DNA of 52,919 bases from Candidatus Hydrogenedentota bacterium (GTDB taxonomy: Bacteria > Hydrogenedentota > Hydrogenedentia > Hydrogenedentales > SLHB01): contig JACQVH010000217.1 of the NCBI GenBank assembly GCA_016209895.1, forward strand, positions 1 to 52,919, written 5' to 3'. Shown here piece by piece: positions 27,456 to 37,414 of the stretch. The position numbers and the translations under genes were made by a program. Within the stretch, counting starts at the first letter, position 1. Every line of letters begins with the position of its first letter. Under the pieces are notes generated by a model. That model made no database searches, was not told the origin of the DNA, and worked only from the letters and a program-made list of their open reading frames with translations.

Positions 27456-28238
27456 ATGGCCTATCAGAACATCATCGTTGAGGAGGCGGAAAATTGGGCG
27501 TGGATTACGTTGAATCGGCCGAAAGCCAATGCCCTTTCGCTCGAGCTGATGTTAGAACTGGGCGCGGCACTCGGGGAATGGCGAGATCACCGCGCGGTTC
27601 GGTGCGTCCTCATTACCGGCGGCGGTGACCGCTTTTTCAGCGCCGGGGCGGACGTACCGACGATTCAGAAGACGTTGGGCAATCCGATAACCGGCGGCAG
27701 TCTGCTGGAAGCCGGAGTGAAAACCGTTAACGCGATTGAAGCATATCCCAAACCCGTCATCGCCGTCGTCAATGGAATGGCCTTCGGCGGCGGTTGCGAG
27801 TTAACTCTGGCGTGCCACCTTCGTATCGCCGCGGACACCGCACAATTCGGGCAGCCCGAAATCAACTTAGGCATCATTCCCGGCTGGGGCGGCACGCACC
27901 GGTTGCCCCGTCTCATTGGAGAATCACGCGCCATGGAATGGCTGTTGACGGGTCGGACATTCTCGGCTCAGGAAGCCCTGCAGGCGGGACTCGTCTGCAA
28001 AGTGGTCCCAAAAGAAGCGCTGAAGTCCGCGGCGTCGGAACTGGCGAAGGTGATCGCCGGTAAACCCGTTGCGGCTACGCACGCAACGCTGGAAGTAATC
28101 CGCGAACGCGCGCTGTATCCGGAGCGGGGTATCGAACTCGAAGCGACTGCCTTCGCCAAAGTCGCCGCTACCAAGGATGCCGCCGAAGGCGTGGCGGCCT
28201 TCCTGGAAAAGCGTCCGGCCAAGTTCACGGGCGAATGA
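27456..28238 (+). CDS. Enoyl-CoA hydratase/isomerase family protein
   Basis: ENWAWITLNRPKANALSLELMLELGAAL...VLITGGGDRFFSAGADV...KPVIAVVNGMAFGGGCELTLACHLRIAADTAQFGQPEINLGIIPGWGGTHRLPRLIG. Confidence 0.96.
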   Translation: MAYQNIIVEEAENWAWITLNRPKANALSLELMLELGAALGEWRDHRAVRCVLITGGGDRFFSAGADVPTIQKTLGNPITGGSLLEAGVKTVNAIEAYPKPVIAVVNGMAFGGGCELTLACHLRIAADTAQFGQPEINLGIIPGWGGTHRLPRLIGESRAMEWLLTGRTFSAQEALQAGLVCKVVPKEALKSAASELAKVIAGKPVAATHATLEVIRERALYPERGIELEATAFAKVAATKDAAEGVAAFLEKRPAKFTGE

Positions 28239-30566
28239 ATGAATCGTGGCATCGCGCTCATTCTTCTTGTCGCGCTCTCGCGCGCGGCCTTCGCCTTTGA
28301 AGCGGGAGCCGGCAAGGCCGAGATCACGCCTCCACTCGGCACGCCGCTAAATGGCTACTTCGACCGCCTGGGACGTGGTGCCACGCGGGTCCACGATCCG
28401 GTCTGGGCGCGTAGCCTGTATCTCGACGACGGCGAGACTAAAGTATTCCTGATCAATACTGACCTTTGCGTCCTCAACCGTGAACTGCGGAACCGGGTCC
28501 TGGAACTCGCGCCGAACGTGGTCCCACGTGAACATATCATCCTCACAGCCACCCACAACCACAGCGCCCAGGGAGCGACAATCAGGCCGCTCCTGTTCCG
28601 TTCCATCTCCGGTCGGTTCATGCCCGAAGTACTGGAACTGACGGCCCGAGGCATTGTGGCCTCCATGCAAGCGGCATATGACGCGCGCAAGAGGGCAGCC
28701 ATCGGCTATACCACAACAACCCAGGAAGGTCTTTCGGCCAATCGCCGCCATGACGGCGGTGTAACCGATCCGCAGATCGGCGTCCTGCGCGTAGACGACG
28801 CCGACGGGAATCCAATTGCCATCGCAGGAAACTTCGCCGCTCATCCCACCACTGTGCCGGATGAGGACGCGCTGGCCGTCTCCGCCGATTATCCCGGATT
28901 CTTTTACCAGGAACTGGAACGGTTGTCGGGTGCAGGATGCGTGGCGTTGTTCTTCAACGGCGCCGAAGGAAATCAACGTTGCGGCAATCCGGAGAACAAG
29001 GATGGCTGGGCGCGTACTGAGTCCGTCGGCCGCTTGCTGGCCACGAGAGTCAAGGAAGCGGCCAACGGGATCAAGTGCGCCGAAGCGAAACTGCAGGTGA
29101 GATACGCTGCGCCGGACTTGCCATTAACCATCGCCGACCGGTTGCTCCCCCATTCCACGATATTGCACACGTTGGAGATCGGCGATCTTCTCATAATCTT
29201 CTTTCCAGGCGAGCCTTGCGTCGAAATCGGCCTCGAACTTCGCAGTCGTGCACTCGCCAGAGGTTACGCGGCACAGTTTACGGTCGGCCTGAGCGACGAC
29301 CACTTGTTGTACTTCGCACCCTATGTTTGTTACAGCCATCTCGAGTATGAAACCGGCATGAGTTTCTATGGCCCGTTCATCGAGGAGTGGTTCTATCGCG
29401 AGTTCGAGAAACTGATGACCCGGGGAAACCCGGAGACGGACCGCGCCGCGCCGGAAGCGAACACGGAGCTGTTAGAGAAACTGCGAATAATTCGATTCTC
29501 CGGCACGTCTTACGAGATTGGATTCCAGCGCGGCCAAGTGTTTCGAGAAGACCTCCGTAAGGCCTACCAAGAGTGGGTGCTCGCGCCGGTCGCATCCCGA
29601 GAATTAGTCCCGAACGCGGGTCTTTGGAGACTGGCGCCGTCGTTCATTGACCTTAGTCCGCTGGCATTGCCGCGCCTGGCGGTCGGCATGCGCCCGATGT
29701 TGGCCGGCCTCTCGGAAGACGTGGTACGCGAGATTGACGGCGTCGCGGTCGGTTCGAGTCTGCCGTTTGATGCAGTGTGGCTGTTGCAGTGCCTCGGCAC
29801 ATCGGCGGCCCCTTACGATCTGGCGGACCTGTATCGCGCCCCGTACTGTACGATGTTCGCGGCCGTGGGCGACCGTGCGGGCGCCGACGATGTTTTGGTG
29901 GGACGCAATTTCGATTGGAAAGGTGACGAGTCCGTGGTAATAATCGAGCATTGTCCCGCGCGCGGCCATCGGTTTATCCAAATCGGCTTTCCGTGGAGCG
30001 TAGGTGTTTTCTCGGGCATGAATAATGCCGGTGTGGTGCTCTGCGCGGAGCGGGTGGAAACTTTGGGCAGACCCGGCGCGGACGGTCCGCCGTTGGAACT
30101 CATTCTGCGTGACGTCCTGCAGTCTGCCGATACCTCACAAGACGCGATCGCGTCGCTGCAAGCACTTTTGCATGTTCAGGGGTATCACGTGCTGGTCGCG
30201 GGCCCGCGCGATACAGAGGCCCGGGTTCTGGAATTCGGACCGACCATAGCGGTCCGCGAACCGATCGAGGGACTGCTCTTGGGTACTGACCCGGAGTCAC
30301 CGTCGGCGGATGAGGCGGCGCAAACGCGGTATGGTCGGCTGCGGCGACTCCTGAAGGAAGAACGGATTATCGCCGCCGCGGAGATTGAGACGTTCCTTCG
30401 GGACCGCGAGGCCGGTCAACAAGGTCAAGCCTGTATTCTGAACGACCAGACCCGTTGTAGCGTCATTTTTGAGCCCAAAAATCGGCGCGTTCGGGTAGCG
30501 TTCCCCGAAGAACCAGGCCGACTAGGATCGTTCGCACAATTGAGCCTCGCTGAGGACAAATCATGA
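28239..30566 (+). CDS. Fusion: ceramidase-like domain (N) + C45 acyltransferase/hydrolase domain (C)
   Basis: N: EAGAGKAEITPPLGTPLNGYFDRLGRGATRVHDPVWARSLYLDDGETKVFLINTDLC...ILTATHNHSAQGA. C: IIRFSGTSYEIGFQRGQVFREDLRKAY...APYCTMFAAVGDRAGADDVLVGRNFDWKGDESVVIIEHCP...GVFSGMNNAGVVLCAE. Confidence 0.88.
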   Translation: MNRGIALILLVALSRAAFAFEAGAGKAEITPPLGTPLNGYFDRLGRGATRVHDPVWARSLYLDDGETKVFLINTDLCVLNRELRNRVLELAPNVVPREHIILTATHNHSAQGATIRPLLFRSISGRFMPEVLELTARGIVASMQAAYDARKRAAIGYTTTTQEGLSANRRHDGGVTDPQIGVLRVDDADGNPIAIAGNFAAHPTTVPDEDALAVSADYPGFFYQELERLSGAGCVALFFNGAEGNQRCGNPENKDGWARTESVGRLLATRVKEAANGIKCAEAKLQVRYAAPDLPLTIADRLLPHSTILHTLEIGDLLIIFFPGEPCVEIGLELRSRALARGYAAQFTVGLSDDHLLYFAPYVCYSHLEYETGMSFYGPFIEEWFYREFEKLMTRGNPETDRAAPEANTELLEKLRIIRFSGTSYEIGFQRGQVFREDLRKAYQEWVLAPVASRELVPNAGLWRLAPSFIDLSPLALPRLAVGMRPMLAGLSEDVVREIDGVAVGSSLPFDAVWLLQCLGTSAAPYDLADLYRAPYCTMFAAVGDRAGADDVLVGRNFDWKGDESVVIIEHCPARGHRFIQIGFPWSVGVFSGMNNAGVVLCAERVETLGRPGADGPPLELILRDVLQSADTSQDAIASLQALLHVQGYHVLVAGPRDTEARVLEFGPTIAVREPIEGLLLGTDPESPSADEAAQTRYGRLRRLLKEERIIAAAEIETFLRDREAGQQGQACILNDQTRCSVIFEPKNRRVRVAFPEEPGRLGSFAQLSLAEDKS

Positions 30567-32203
30567 GCGAGACCGTGCGCAATTATACTGGAGCGACCGG
30601 GCCGTTACGTAGGCGCGGTCCGGTGCGACCCAGGCGGGCCGTGGTCCGAGCCCTGCTATTGTTGCTAACGGCCGTGCTGACCGCCTATGCATTCTGGTCC
30701 ACACGCGACCATGTGCCGGAAGGGCGGTTCATACCGAAAGAACAAGGGTACATCGTGTGTCTTCGAGATATCCTCGCGCGCCGCGCTGAGATCGGGGCCT
30801 CGAATCTCTGGACGGCTTTGCCCGAATCACCGGTGGTAAACGAAGTCGCCCGCGCGTTTAGGAGCGATCTTGGCCTGCCCGAATGGCTGCTGAACAACCT
30901 GATTGGACAAACCTCGTACCTGACGGGCAACCGCATCGCGTATGCTGGAGACGTACTATTTATCACCAAGATGACGCGACTGGGTACCCTATTGTCGCGA
31001 TTTGATCAGTGGACACCTTGGGTGCAGCGGGACGAGGCCGGGGGACTGGGACTACGAAAACTGCCGCAGCGCTCGCTTTACTATGCCGTTCGCGGGCGTG
31101 TGCTAATCGTGAGTAGTTCGCGGGACAGTTTGATTCGTTCGCTCACCCTTCTGGAAGCAGACGCCGCCGGCGAGGCCACGCTGCAAACCATGTTCGCCGA
31201 GGCGGGCACGCAAGACGTGAGTGGAAGTCTCTATTTTGACCTCGAGGACCCGGCCGGCAACGTATTGGATTCGGCGCAGTTCGCGGTCCAGATCGATCCG
31301 GAAATCATCCGCGTTCACTGCCGCGGCGCCTTGCGTCCCGGTTCGTCAGAACACTTCGGCCCCCTGTTGTCCGGTGCAAGCCCGCAGCCACTGATGGTGC
31401 CGCCACCGGGCATGGTGGAAATTTCGGCCAACTTAGGAAAACCCGTTAGGGACGTGTTTGCCGGTCTCGGCAAGGCCGTACCGTGGCCCTGGCTATCCGA
31501 GGCGCAATGGCAAAAGTGGGAACAATCGTCCGACGGCCCGGTTTCCGGTCTGGGCCAAATGCTGACCGTGTTGCTGGGACCCACCGGGCCCGGTCTGCGC
31601 CTGAGTTGGACCGGGGTAGACATCCATGAGATGTTTCCCATGCCGGAACTGGTGGCAACGGCCGACCTTCGCAATACGACGGCCGAGGCGCTGTTTGGTC
31701 GTCTTCCGACCGCGCCATCAGGGTTACCCGAATGGGCCGCTTTTCCCCATTATGATGCCCAGACCCAGCGCGTCTATTTGCCGATGATCGGCGGCCCCAC
31801 CCTCGAGCCCACTGCGGCGGTCTACGGGAAGACCTTGCTGCTCAGCAGCAGTCGAAGAGTGGCCGAGTCGTTGCTGGCGCAACCGCCCGAAACCCATCTT
31901 CTGCCGCAACTCGGAAACCTATTTGTACGGATTCGACCTCCGGAAATCGTCAAGAGCCTCGTCGAGGTAGCGCGATTATTGGTAGACATGGGAATGTTGC
32001 CGGGATATACACCGGAAAGCTTCGAAGCCGCGGCCTCGGATTGGCAGCAGCGGGCTCAGCACCTCGATAACATCACCATGGTCGCCGCCGTTCAGGAAGG
32101 GATTGTATCCGCGCAACTGGACTTGAGCCTGGTAGCATCCCCGCCGGGGGCGCCTCCGGCATCAGTACCGAAATCACTTGTTTCCGGTACCCCTTCACAG
32201 TAG
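30563..32203 (+). CDS. Membrane-anchored hypothetical protein (DUF3352-like)
   Basis: Single N-terminal TM (VVRALLLLLTAVLTAYAFW), large periplasmic-type region; ATGA overlap with the upstream gene. Confidence 0.5.
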   Translation: MSETVRNYTGATGPLRRRGPVRPRRAVVRALLLLLTAVLTAYAFWSTRDHVPEGRFIPKEQGYIVCLRDILARRAEIGASNLWTALPESPVVNEVARAFRSDLGLPEWLLNNLIGQTSYLTGNRIAYAGDVLFITKMTRLGTLLSRFDQWTPWVQRDEAGGLGLRKLPQRSLYYAVRGRVLIVSSSRDSLIRSLTLLEADAAGEATLQTMFAEAGTQDVSGSLYFDLEDPAGNVLDSAQFAVQIDPEIIRVHCRGALRPGSSEHFGPLLSGASPQPLMVPPPGMVEISANLGKPVRDVFAGLGKAVPWPWLSEAQWQKWEQSSDGPVSGLGQMLTVLLGPTGPGLRLSWTGVDIHEMFPMPELVATADLRNTTAEALFGRLPTAPSGLPEWAAFPHYDAQTQRVYLPMIGGPTLEPTAAVYGKTLLLSSSRRVAESLLAQPPETHLLPQLGNLFVRIRPPEIVKSLVEVARLLVDMGMLPGYTPESFEAAASDWQQRAQHLDNITMVAAVQEGIVSAQLDLSLVASPPGAPPASVPKSLVSGTPSQ

Positions 32204-32216
32204 CATTGGGACACCC

Positions 32217-33038
32217 ATGACCGATCAAAGTGATGCCAAAGTCGGACACGAGGCGGCCAAAGAGAGCGTTGCGGGCAGCTTCATCGTGGACCAGGCAACG
32301 GACGAAGTCCTCCGTTTGCACCTCGACAAGTTCGAAGGTCCTTTCGAGGTACTCCTGTATCTCATTCGGTCTCAAGAGATTGACATCTTCGACATTCCCA
32401 TCCTGAGGATTACTGAACAATACCTGCGCTTTCTGGAGTTGATGCGGGAGGAGAATCTCGATGTCGCGGGCGAGTTCCTGGTCATGGCCGCCACCCTCAT
32501 CCAGATCAAAGCAAAGATGCTGGTGCCAGCGGAACTGGATCAGAATGAGGAAGAGGAAATCGAGGAAGGCGATCCGCGATTGGAACTGGTCGAGAAACTG
32601 CTCGAATACCGGCGATATCGGGACGTGGCGGCGCGTCTGCAATTCCTGGAAGGGGAGCGACAAGGCTGGTTCGCCCGCCACGTGAAGCCGGAACCGACGG
32701 GCCCCGCGGAGGAAGAGGAATATTTGGAAGTGGCCTTGTACGACCTGATTGATGCGTTCAAAGGGGTGTTACGTTACGTCTCTGACGACCTCTTCCACAC
32801 GGTCCAGGCGGAACAACATTCGGTGGATGAGAAGATCGCCCGCATCGAGGAATTACTTTTCCAGCGCGGGAGTCTTTCCTGGATGGACTTGTTCCGGGAA
32901 TGCAAAAGTCGGATCGAGTTGATCTGCTGTTTTCTCGCCATCCTGGAACTTTGCCGGATCGGCCGCATACGCGCGCACCAGCACCGGGTGTTTGACGAAA
33001 TCCGCCTAGTACCCGCTCAGGAAGGCGCGAAGCATTGA
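32217..33038 (+). CDS. scpA: Segregation and condensation protein A
   Basis: LHLDKFEGPFEVLLYLIRSQEIDIFDIPILRITEQYLRFLELMREENLDVAGEFLVMAATLIQIKAKMLVP; start at ATG 32217. Confidence 0.95.
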   Translation: MTDQSDAKVGHEAAKESVAGSFIVDQATDEVLRLHLDKFEGPFEVLLYLIRSQEIDIFDIPILRITEQYLRFLELMREENLDVAGEFLVMAATLIQIKAKMLVPAELDQNEEEEIEEGDPRLELVEKLLEYRRYRDVAARLQFLEGERQGWFARHVKPEPTGPAEEEEYLEVALYDLIDAFKGVLRYVSDDLFHTVQAEQHSVDEKIARIEELLFQRGSLSWMDLFRECKSRIELICCFLAILELCRIGRIRAHQHRVFDEIRLVPAQEGAKH

Positions 33039-33412
33039 GGTGGCCATGGCAACCCCCTTTGCCGCTCGGCCGCCGGGGAGAAGACCTCGCGGCGGCATAC
33101 TTGCGCCGCGCCGGATACCGGATACTCAAACGGAATGTGCGCCTCGGCCGCTACGAAGTGGACATCATCGCCCAGGAAAAGGATACGGTGGCCTTTGTCG
33201 AGGTGAAGACACGGCGCAGCGATTCCATAGCCGCGCCGGAAGAAAACGTGAGCGCGACCAAGAAACTTCACCTCCGAAAGGCGGCGCATCACTACCTGAC
33301 ACGTAACAATGATGGGCGGTTGTACTATCGTTTTGATGTGGTGGCAGTCCTGCTGCCGGACGGTGGAAAACCGACGGTAACACTGTATCGCGACGCCTTC
33401 CGGGACGAATAA
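33035..33412 (+). CDS. yraN: YraN/UPF0102 family nuclease-like protein
   Basis: LGRRGEDLAAAYLRRAGYRILKRNVRLGRYEVDIIAQEKDTVAFVEVKTRRSDSIAAPEENVSATKKLHLRKAAHHYL. Confidence 0.95.
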   Translation: MRWPWQPPLPLGRRGEDLAAAYLRRAGYRILKRNVRLGRYEVDIIAQEKDTVAFVEVKTRRSDSIAAPEENVSATKKLHLRKAAHHYLTRNNDGRLYYRFDVVAVLLPDGGKPTVTLYRDAFRDE

Positions 33413-33597
33413 TCGCGGGCATCGGAAAGGCATTGACAATTCCTGGCGCACATGCCAAAATGCTTTGGGCTCCAATAGATCGCCTTCGTCGGGATTTCAA
33501 TGCGTCATCGTATATCGGGGCCTTTATTTTCTTGATCCGCACTAAGGGCCAGTGGTGCGGGATAACTGCTTGTCTCCTGCCAGAAAGGGTCCTCTGA

Positions 33598-34152
33598 ATG
33601 GATGACGTCGCAAGTTTAAGAGCCGCCATTGAAGACCTCGAACAACGAATCCACGAGGTAAGCCGGGAGCGGGTGGAGTTGGAGCGTCGTTGTCACATCC
33701 TCGAAAAGCTGGCCCACCGCGACCCAACCACGGGCCTACGCACCGAACACTACCTTCGAGGCCGAATCGGAGAGGAAATCGGGCGGTCGTTGCGCTACTC
33801 CTCCCCCGCCGCGCTGATTACCCTCTGTCCTCCCGGAGAATCCCTCGAAGTCATCCCCAGGCTGGGAGAACGCTTAGTAGACGAACTCCGCGCCACGGAC
33901 CATATCTTTGGTCTCAGCGGTGGGAGCCTGGCGATTCTCCTTCTCGAAACACCCTCGGAAGGCGCCGAGAAAGTCATCGAAAGAATCCGGCTCATGTTGG
34001 AGCAATTCATCCGCGGATTCGGACACACCGTAACCTGCTTCCCCTTGGATTCACAGGTGGCCGAGGAGTTCCTATCTGTGGCCATGCAACGGCACAACCA
34101 AGTCGCTCAACGGCTCCATCCCGAGGCGCCGACTTCCGCGCCAGCGCACTAG
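33598..34152 (+). CDS. Coiled-coil protein with degenerate GGDEF domain
   Basis: HRDPTTGLRTEHYLRGRIGEEIGRSLRYSSPAALITLC...LRATDHIFGLSGGSLAILLLETPSEGAEKVIERIRLML; signature motif position reads SGGSL. Confidence 0.65.
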   Translation: MDDVASLRAAIEDLEQRIHEVSRERVELERRCHILEKLAHRDPTTGLRTEHYLRGRIGEEIGRSLRYSSPAALITLCPPGESLEVIPRLGERLVDELRATDHIFGLSGGSLAILLLETPSEGAEKVIERIRLMLEQFIRGFGHTVTCFPLDSQVAEEFLSVAMQRHNQVAQRLHPEAPTSAPAH

Positions 34153-34211
34153 ATTTCAATCGGGAAACGATGCCTCGCCCGGCGGCCCGGGGCTACGCCT
34201 CCGGCGTGGTA

Positions 34212-34277
34212 GCGCCCGCCCTCTGCGGCGGACGGATCGGGACTGGTAATTCAACGCCCGCCGCAGAGGGCGGGCGC
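34212..34277. repeat. Perfect 20-bp inverted repeat with 26-nt loop (GCGCCCGCCCTCTGCGGCGG ... CCGCCGCAGAGGGCGGGCGC)
   Basis: Arms 34212-34231 and 34258-34277 read directly as exact reverse complements. Confidence 0.97.
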
Positions 34278-34398
34278 GACACTTTCCGAAAACTGGGCTT
34301 TGGGCACGGGCAGCAATGATCCCTTGCTTACGCCACACCTCCTAAGTACCATCCTCTTCATTGTTCAGAGTCCGATATTGTCACAAGCTGGGGAGGGT

Positions 34399-37398
34399 AT
34401 GCACGTGAAGTTAGGCATGGGCTTTCTGTGGCTGTTTCAAGGGTCGGTTTGTATGCTCGGTGGCACGTATGCATCGGCAGCGGAGGGGGAATCAGCAATG
34501 GATGATAGAGTCCCGGAGAATGTGTTTCAGGGCGAACTGGCGGCGTATCCTGGGCCCTGGAGCTTTATGCTCGGAAAGTCGCACATCATTCTGGTAACCG
34601 ATCAGGAACTTGAGGACCTCTCCGATCCTGACAAGAAGCTCAACCTGGGGCTTACGCGCGAACCGAATGAGCAGAGCCTTCGTGACGTGTGTGAAGCCGC
34701 CAAAACGCGCGGCGCGCGGACGTTGATCGTCGCGTTCGATCACTTCTTCAGCCAATACCGACCCGGTCAGGAAGGCAAACCGCGCCGTCTTACGCCGGAC
34801 ATGGACGAATACGTGGAGCGGATCGCCAAGATCAGCGCATTCGCACAGCAATACGGCCTGGGATTGGAACTGAGTCTATTGAGTCCACTCGAAGTCGGCC
34901 CCGCCTATTCCGCCCAGACCGGTGAATCAGGTATTTGGATGCAGTACCGGAAAGGGCTGCGCGACGCGAAGAGCGGCGCGTTCAGCGTGCAGTTGTGGCG
35001 GCAACAACGGTGGGCGAATAACAAGGGACCGATCTCGATTGAGGACGGCGGCGTCCGGGTGTTCGCGTTTCGCGAGACTCCCATTCGCGGCACACCCTAT
35101 CGTGTTGTGAACCCGGAAGAGATGGTGGAAATCTCGGAAGCGGCCCAAGTTGAGCGATTCGAGAATGTAATCGCTAAGGCAGGAGATTTCCGTGCTGAGC
35201 GAGTCCGCGTGTTCGGAATTGCCAAGACGGAACGGGAAGACCTGGACCGCGTGTTGGTCGTGCAGACGTATCGCGTGCCCGAAATGGATTATTTCAGCGC
35301 TCGAGCGCTGCCATTTCTGCAACAGCTCGTTGACAAGTACGTGAACGCCGGGGTCAAGCTGAACGCGCTGTATTCCGACGAAATGCACATCCAGCAAGAC
35401 TGGGCGTATTTCTCGCATCACGACCACGGCGAGTTCGCGCTGCGGTACGTAAGCAACGGCTTCGCAGAGCAGTTCGCCGCACGGTACGGCGCAGAGTACA
35501 AGGACTTCGCGAAGTATCTCATCTATTTCGTACACGGACAGGAGGACTTCACGAGCGATCTCAGCGCGAAAGCGGACGTGATGCACGTCTTCAGTTCGAA
35601 CCCGGAAGATATCCGTCGGACCGCGCTGTTCCGCGCGCGGTACTACCGGTTTCTGCAGGATGGCGTCGTAGACCTCTTTACGCAGGCAAAGCACTACGCG
35701 GAGAGACGCATCGGGTATCGTCTCGAAGCGCGCGCCCACGCTACTTGGGCCGAAAGCCCGACCATTGATCATTGGGACAGCGGCCAACAGAATCACGCTC
35801 AACATCAGTACGAATACACCTCGAATTTCGTGTGGTCGGATACCGTTCATCAGGCGGCCTCGGCTTGCTATGACTATTTTAAGTGGGGCGATTTCCTGAC
35901 CGGGAACGGCAACGATCATTGCGAGGGCGGCTGGCTGGACCGGAACTATCTCGGCTTGGCGCTGGCGTGCTCGACCGGCATCTTGAATGAAGTCCCCTAT
36001 TCATATGGCGCGCACTGGGGTATGCCGCACGAACTCAGCCGACGGCGGTCATCGTTGATGAACACCTACGGCGCTGCCGGCTCACCCTTGTTTGGAATCG
36101 TGCAAGGCATGCAGCACCGCGACGTGGACGTGTTGATGCTTTATCCGCTGGACCTGGTCGCAGTGGACGAACGCTTCGGAAGTTGGATGACCCAATATGG
36201 GTATGCGAACCTGATTACGGAAGCAAAACTGCTCGAACGCGGTACGATTGAAAATGGCCGGATTCAGGTCGCGGGACGGACCTTCACGACGCTGGCCGCC
36301 ACGTTTCATCCTTTTCCGTCAGCCAAATTGCTGGAACTCATGCGAGGATTTACGGAGACCGGCGGTCGAGTAATCTGGTCCGGCCCACCACCGGTCCTTA
36401 CGTGGGAAAGCGAAAACGCGCTCGGTGCCTGGCAGGATCTCTTCGGCGTGGATTACGCGCCGGGGCAGAACGAAGGCCTGTTGGCGCCGGGTAAAGAGGT
36501 CCGCTTCGAAGGAATACTGTCCGGGATAGCTCCCCAAGTAATTCCGACGCACTTTCTGGTGGACCGAATCTATCCCGTCAAGCCGCGCGAAAACCTCGCG
36601 CCCGTAGCTCGTGTTAAGGACATGATTGTCGGCGTTCATCGGAATTTCCCCAGCGGCGGAACGGCCACGTTCCTGGGCTACCGTCCGCGCGACGACCAGT
36701 CTCGCAGCCTCGGTTACGAGAGCCGGAACTGGTTCGAGATGCTGGCGACGTTGGGCGCATACCCGCCTAGTGGAAAGTTCGCTGGTGTGAACGATAATAC
36801 CGAATATCTTTCGCGCACCACTGATTTCCTCACGTGCCGGTTCCCGAACGGGGCCGTCGCAATCGCGCGCCACTTCCGCGAAACGGAGGAAGATTGGCCC
36901 GGCGGTTTCGCGCGCAACGAAGCGGAGGATCGGGCCTATCTCGAGCGCGTGCCGCCACCGTCGGACAAGCTTGAACTGCGCGAGTTCAAGGTCAACGGCC
37001 ACACAGTCACCTATAACGGGGAGCAGGCCATGGCGTTCCGGGTCAATGAGGCGGGCGATCTTGTCGCTTTCGCCGGCAGCGGCTCGAAGGAGGTTTCCAT
37101 AAACGGGAAAACATTCGTCTTCGCCGATCAGGAATTACCGCAGATCGCGTGGGCGCCGGTACCAGCGGAGCGCAGGGTTGACGGCGGAGCGATCCTGCAA
37201 CTCATGGTTCATGGGAGCGGAACAATTCGAATTCCCGACGCCGGGATGCCCCAGAGTCTGGCCCTGGTCGTGGAAGGCCCAGTGCCGGGCAGCCGCGACA
37301 AGACCATTCCACACCGGCGGGAGAATGGCTCCCTCACCGCCGATCTCATGCCGCATACCTCGGGACGTTGGATTTATGCGGTCCTCTCGGGCAATTGA
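34399..37398 (+). CDS. Large secreted glycoside hydrolase-like protein
   Basis: MHVKLGMGFLWLFQGSVCMLGGTYASAAEG signal-peptide-like start inside the 1032-aa ORF; NGNDHCEGGWLDRNYLGLALACSTGILNEVPYSYGAHWGMPHELSRRRSSLMNTYGAAG...DVDVLMLYPLDLVAVDERFGSW. Confidence 0.65.
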   Translation: MHVKLGMGFLWLFQGSVCMLGGTYASAAEGESAMDDRVPENVFQGELAAYPGPWSFMLGKSHIILVTDQELEDLSDPDKKLNLGLTREPNEQSLRDVCEAAKTRGARTLIVAFDHFFSQYRPGQEGKPRRLTPDMDEYVERIAKISAFAQQYGLGLELSLLSPLEVGPAYSAQTGESGIWMQYRKGLRDAKSGAFSVQLWRQQRWANNKGPISIEDGGVRVFAFRETPIRGTPYRVVNPEEMVEISEAAQVERFENVIAKAGDFRAERVRVFGIAKTEREDLDRVLVVQTYRVPEMDYFSARALPFLQQLVDKYVNAGVKLNALYSDEMHIQQDWAYFSHHDHGEFALRYVSNGFAEQFAARYGAEYKDFAKYLIYFVHGQEDFTSDLSAKADVMHVFSSNPEDIRRTALFRARYYRFLQDGVVDLFTQAKHYAERRIGYRLEARAHATWAESPTIDHWDSGQQNHAQHQYEYTSNFVWSDTVHQAASACYDYFKWGDFLTGNGNDHCEGGWLDRNYLGLALACSTGILNEVPYSYGAHWGMPHELSRRRSSLMNTYGAAGSPLFGIVQGMQHRDVDVLMLYPLDLVAVDERFGSWMTQYGYANLITEAKLLERGTIENGRIQVAGRTFTTLAATFHPFPSAKLLELMRGFTETGGRVIWSGPPPVLTWESENALGAWQDLFGVDYAPGQNEGLLAPGKEVRFEGILSGIAPQVIPTHFLVDRIYPVKPRENLAPVARVKDMIVGVHRNFPSGGTATFLGYRPRDDQSRSLGYESRNWFEMLATLGAYPPSGKFAGVNDNTEYLSRTTDFLTCRFPNGAVAIARHFRETEEDWPGGFARNEAEDRAYLERVPPPSDKLELREFKVNGHTVTYNGEQAMAFRVNEAGDLVAFAGSGSKEVSINGKTFVFADQELPQIAWAPVPAERRVDGGAILQLMVHGSGTIRIPDAGMPQSLALVVEGPVPGSRDKTIPHRRENGSLTADLMPHTSGRWIYAVLSGN

Positions 37399-37414
37399 TG
37401 GATTCTTATTCGAG

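Noticed and set aside
34212-34277. Rho-independent terminator for the GGDEF-like gene
   Set aside because: Stem is strong, but the 26-nt loop and absence of a following T-run on either strand argue against a standard intrinsic terminator.
34927-35919. 330-aa minus-strand ORF antisense to the large glycosidase-like gene
   Set aside because: Antisense shadow ORF in GC-rich coding DNA with no recognisable domain.
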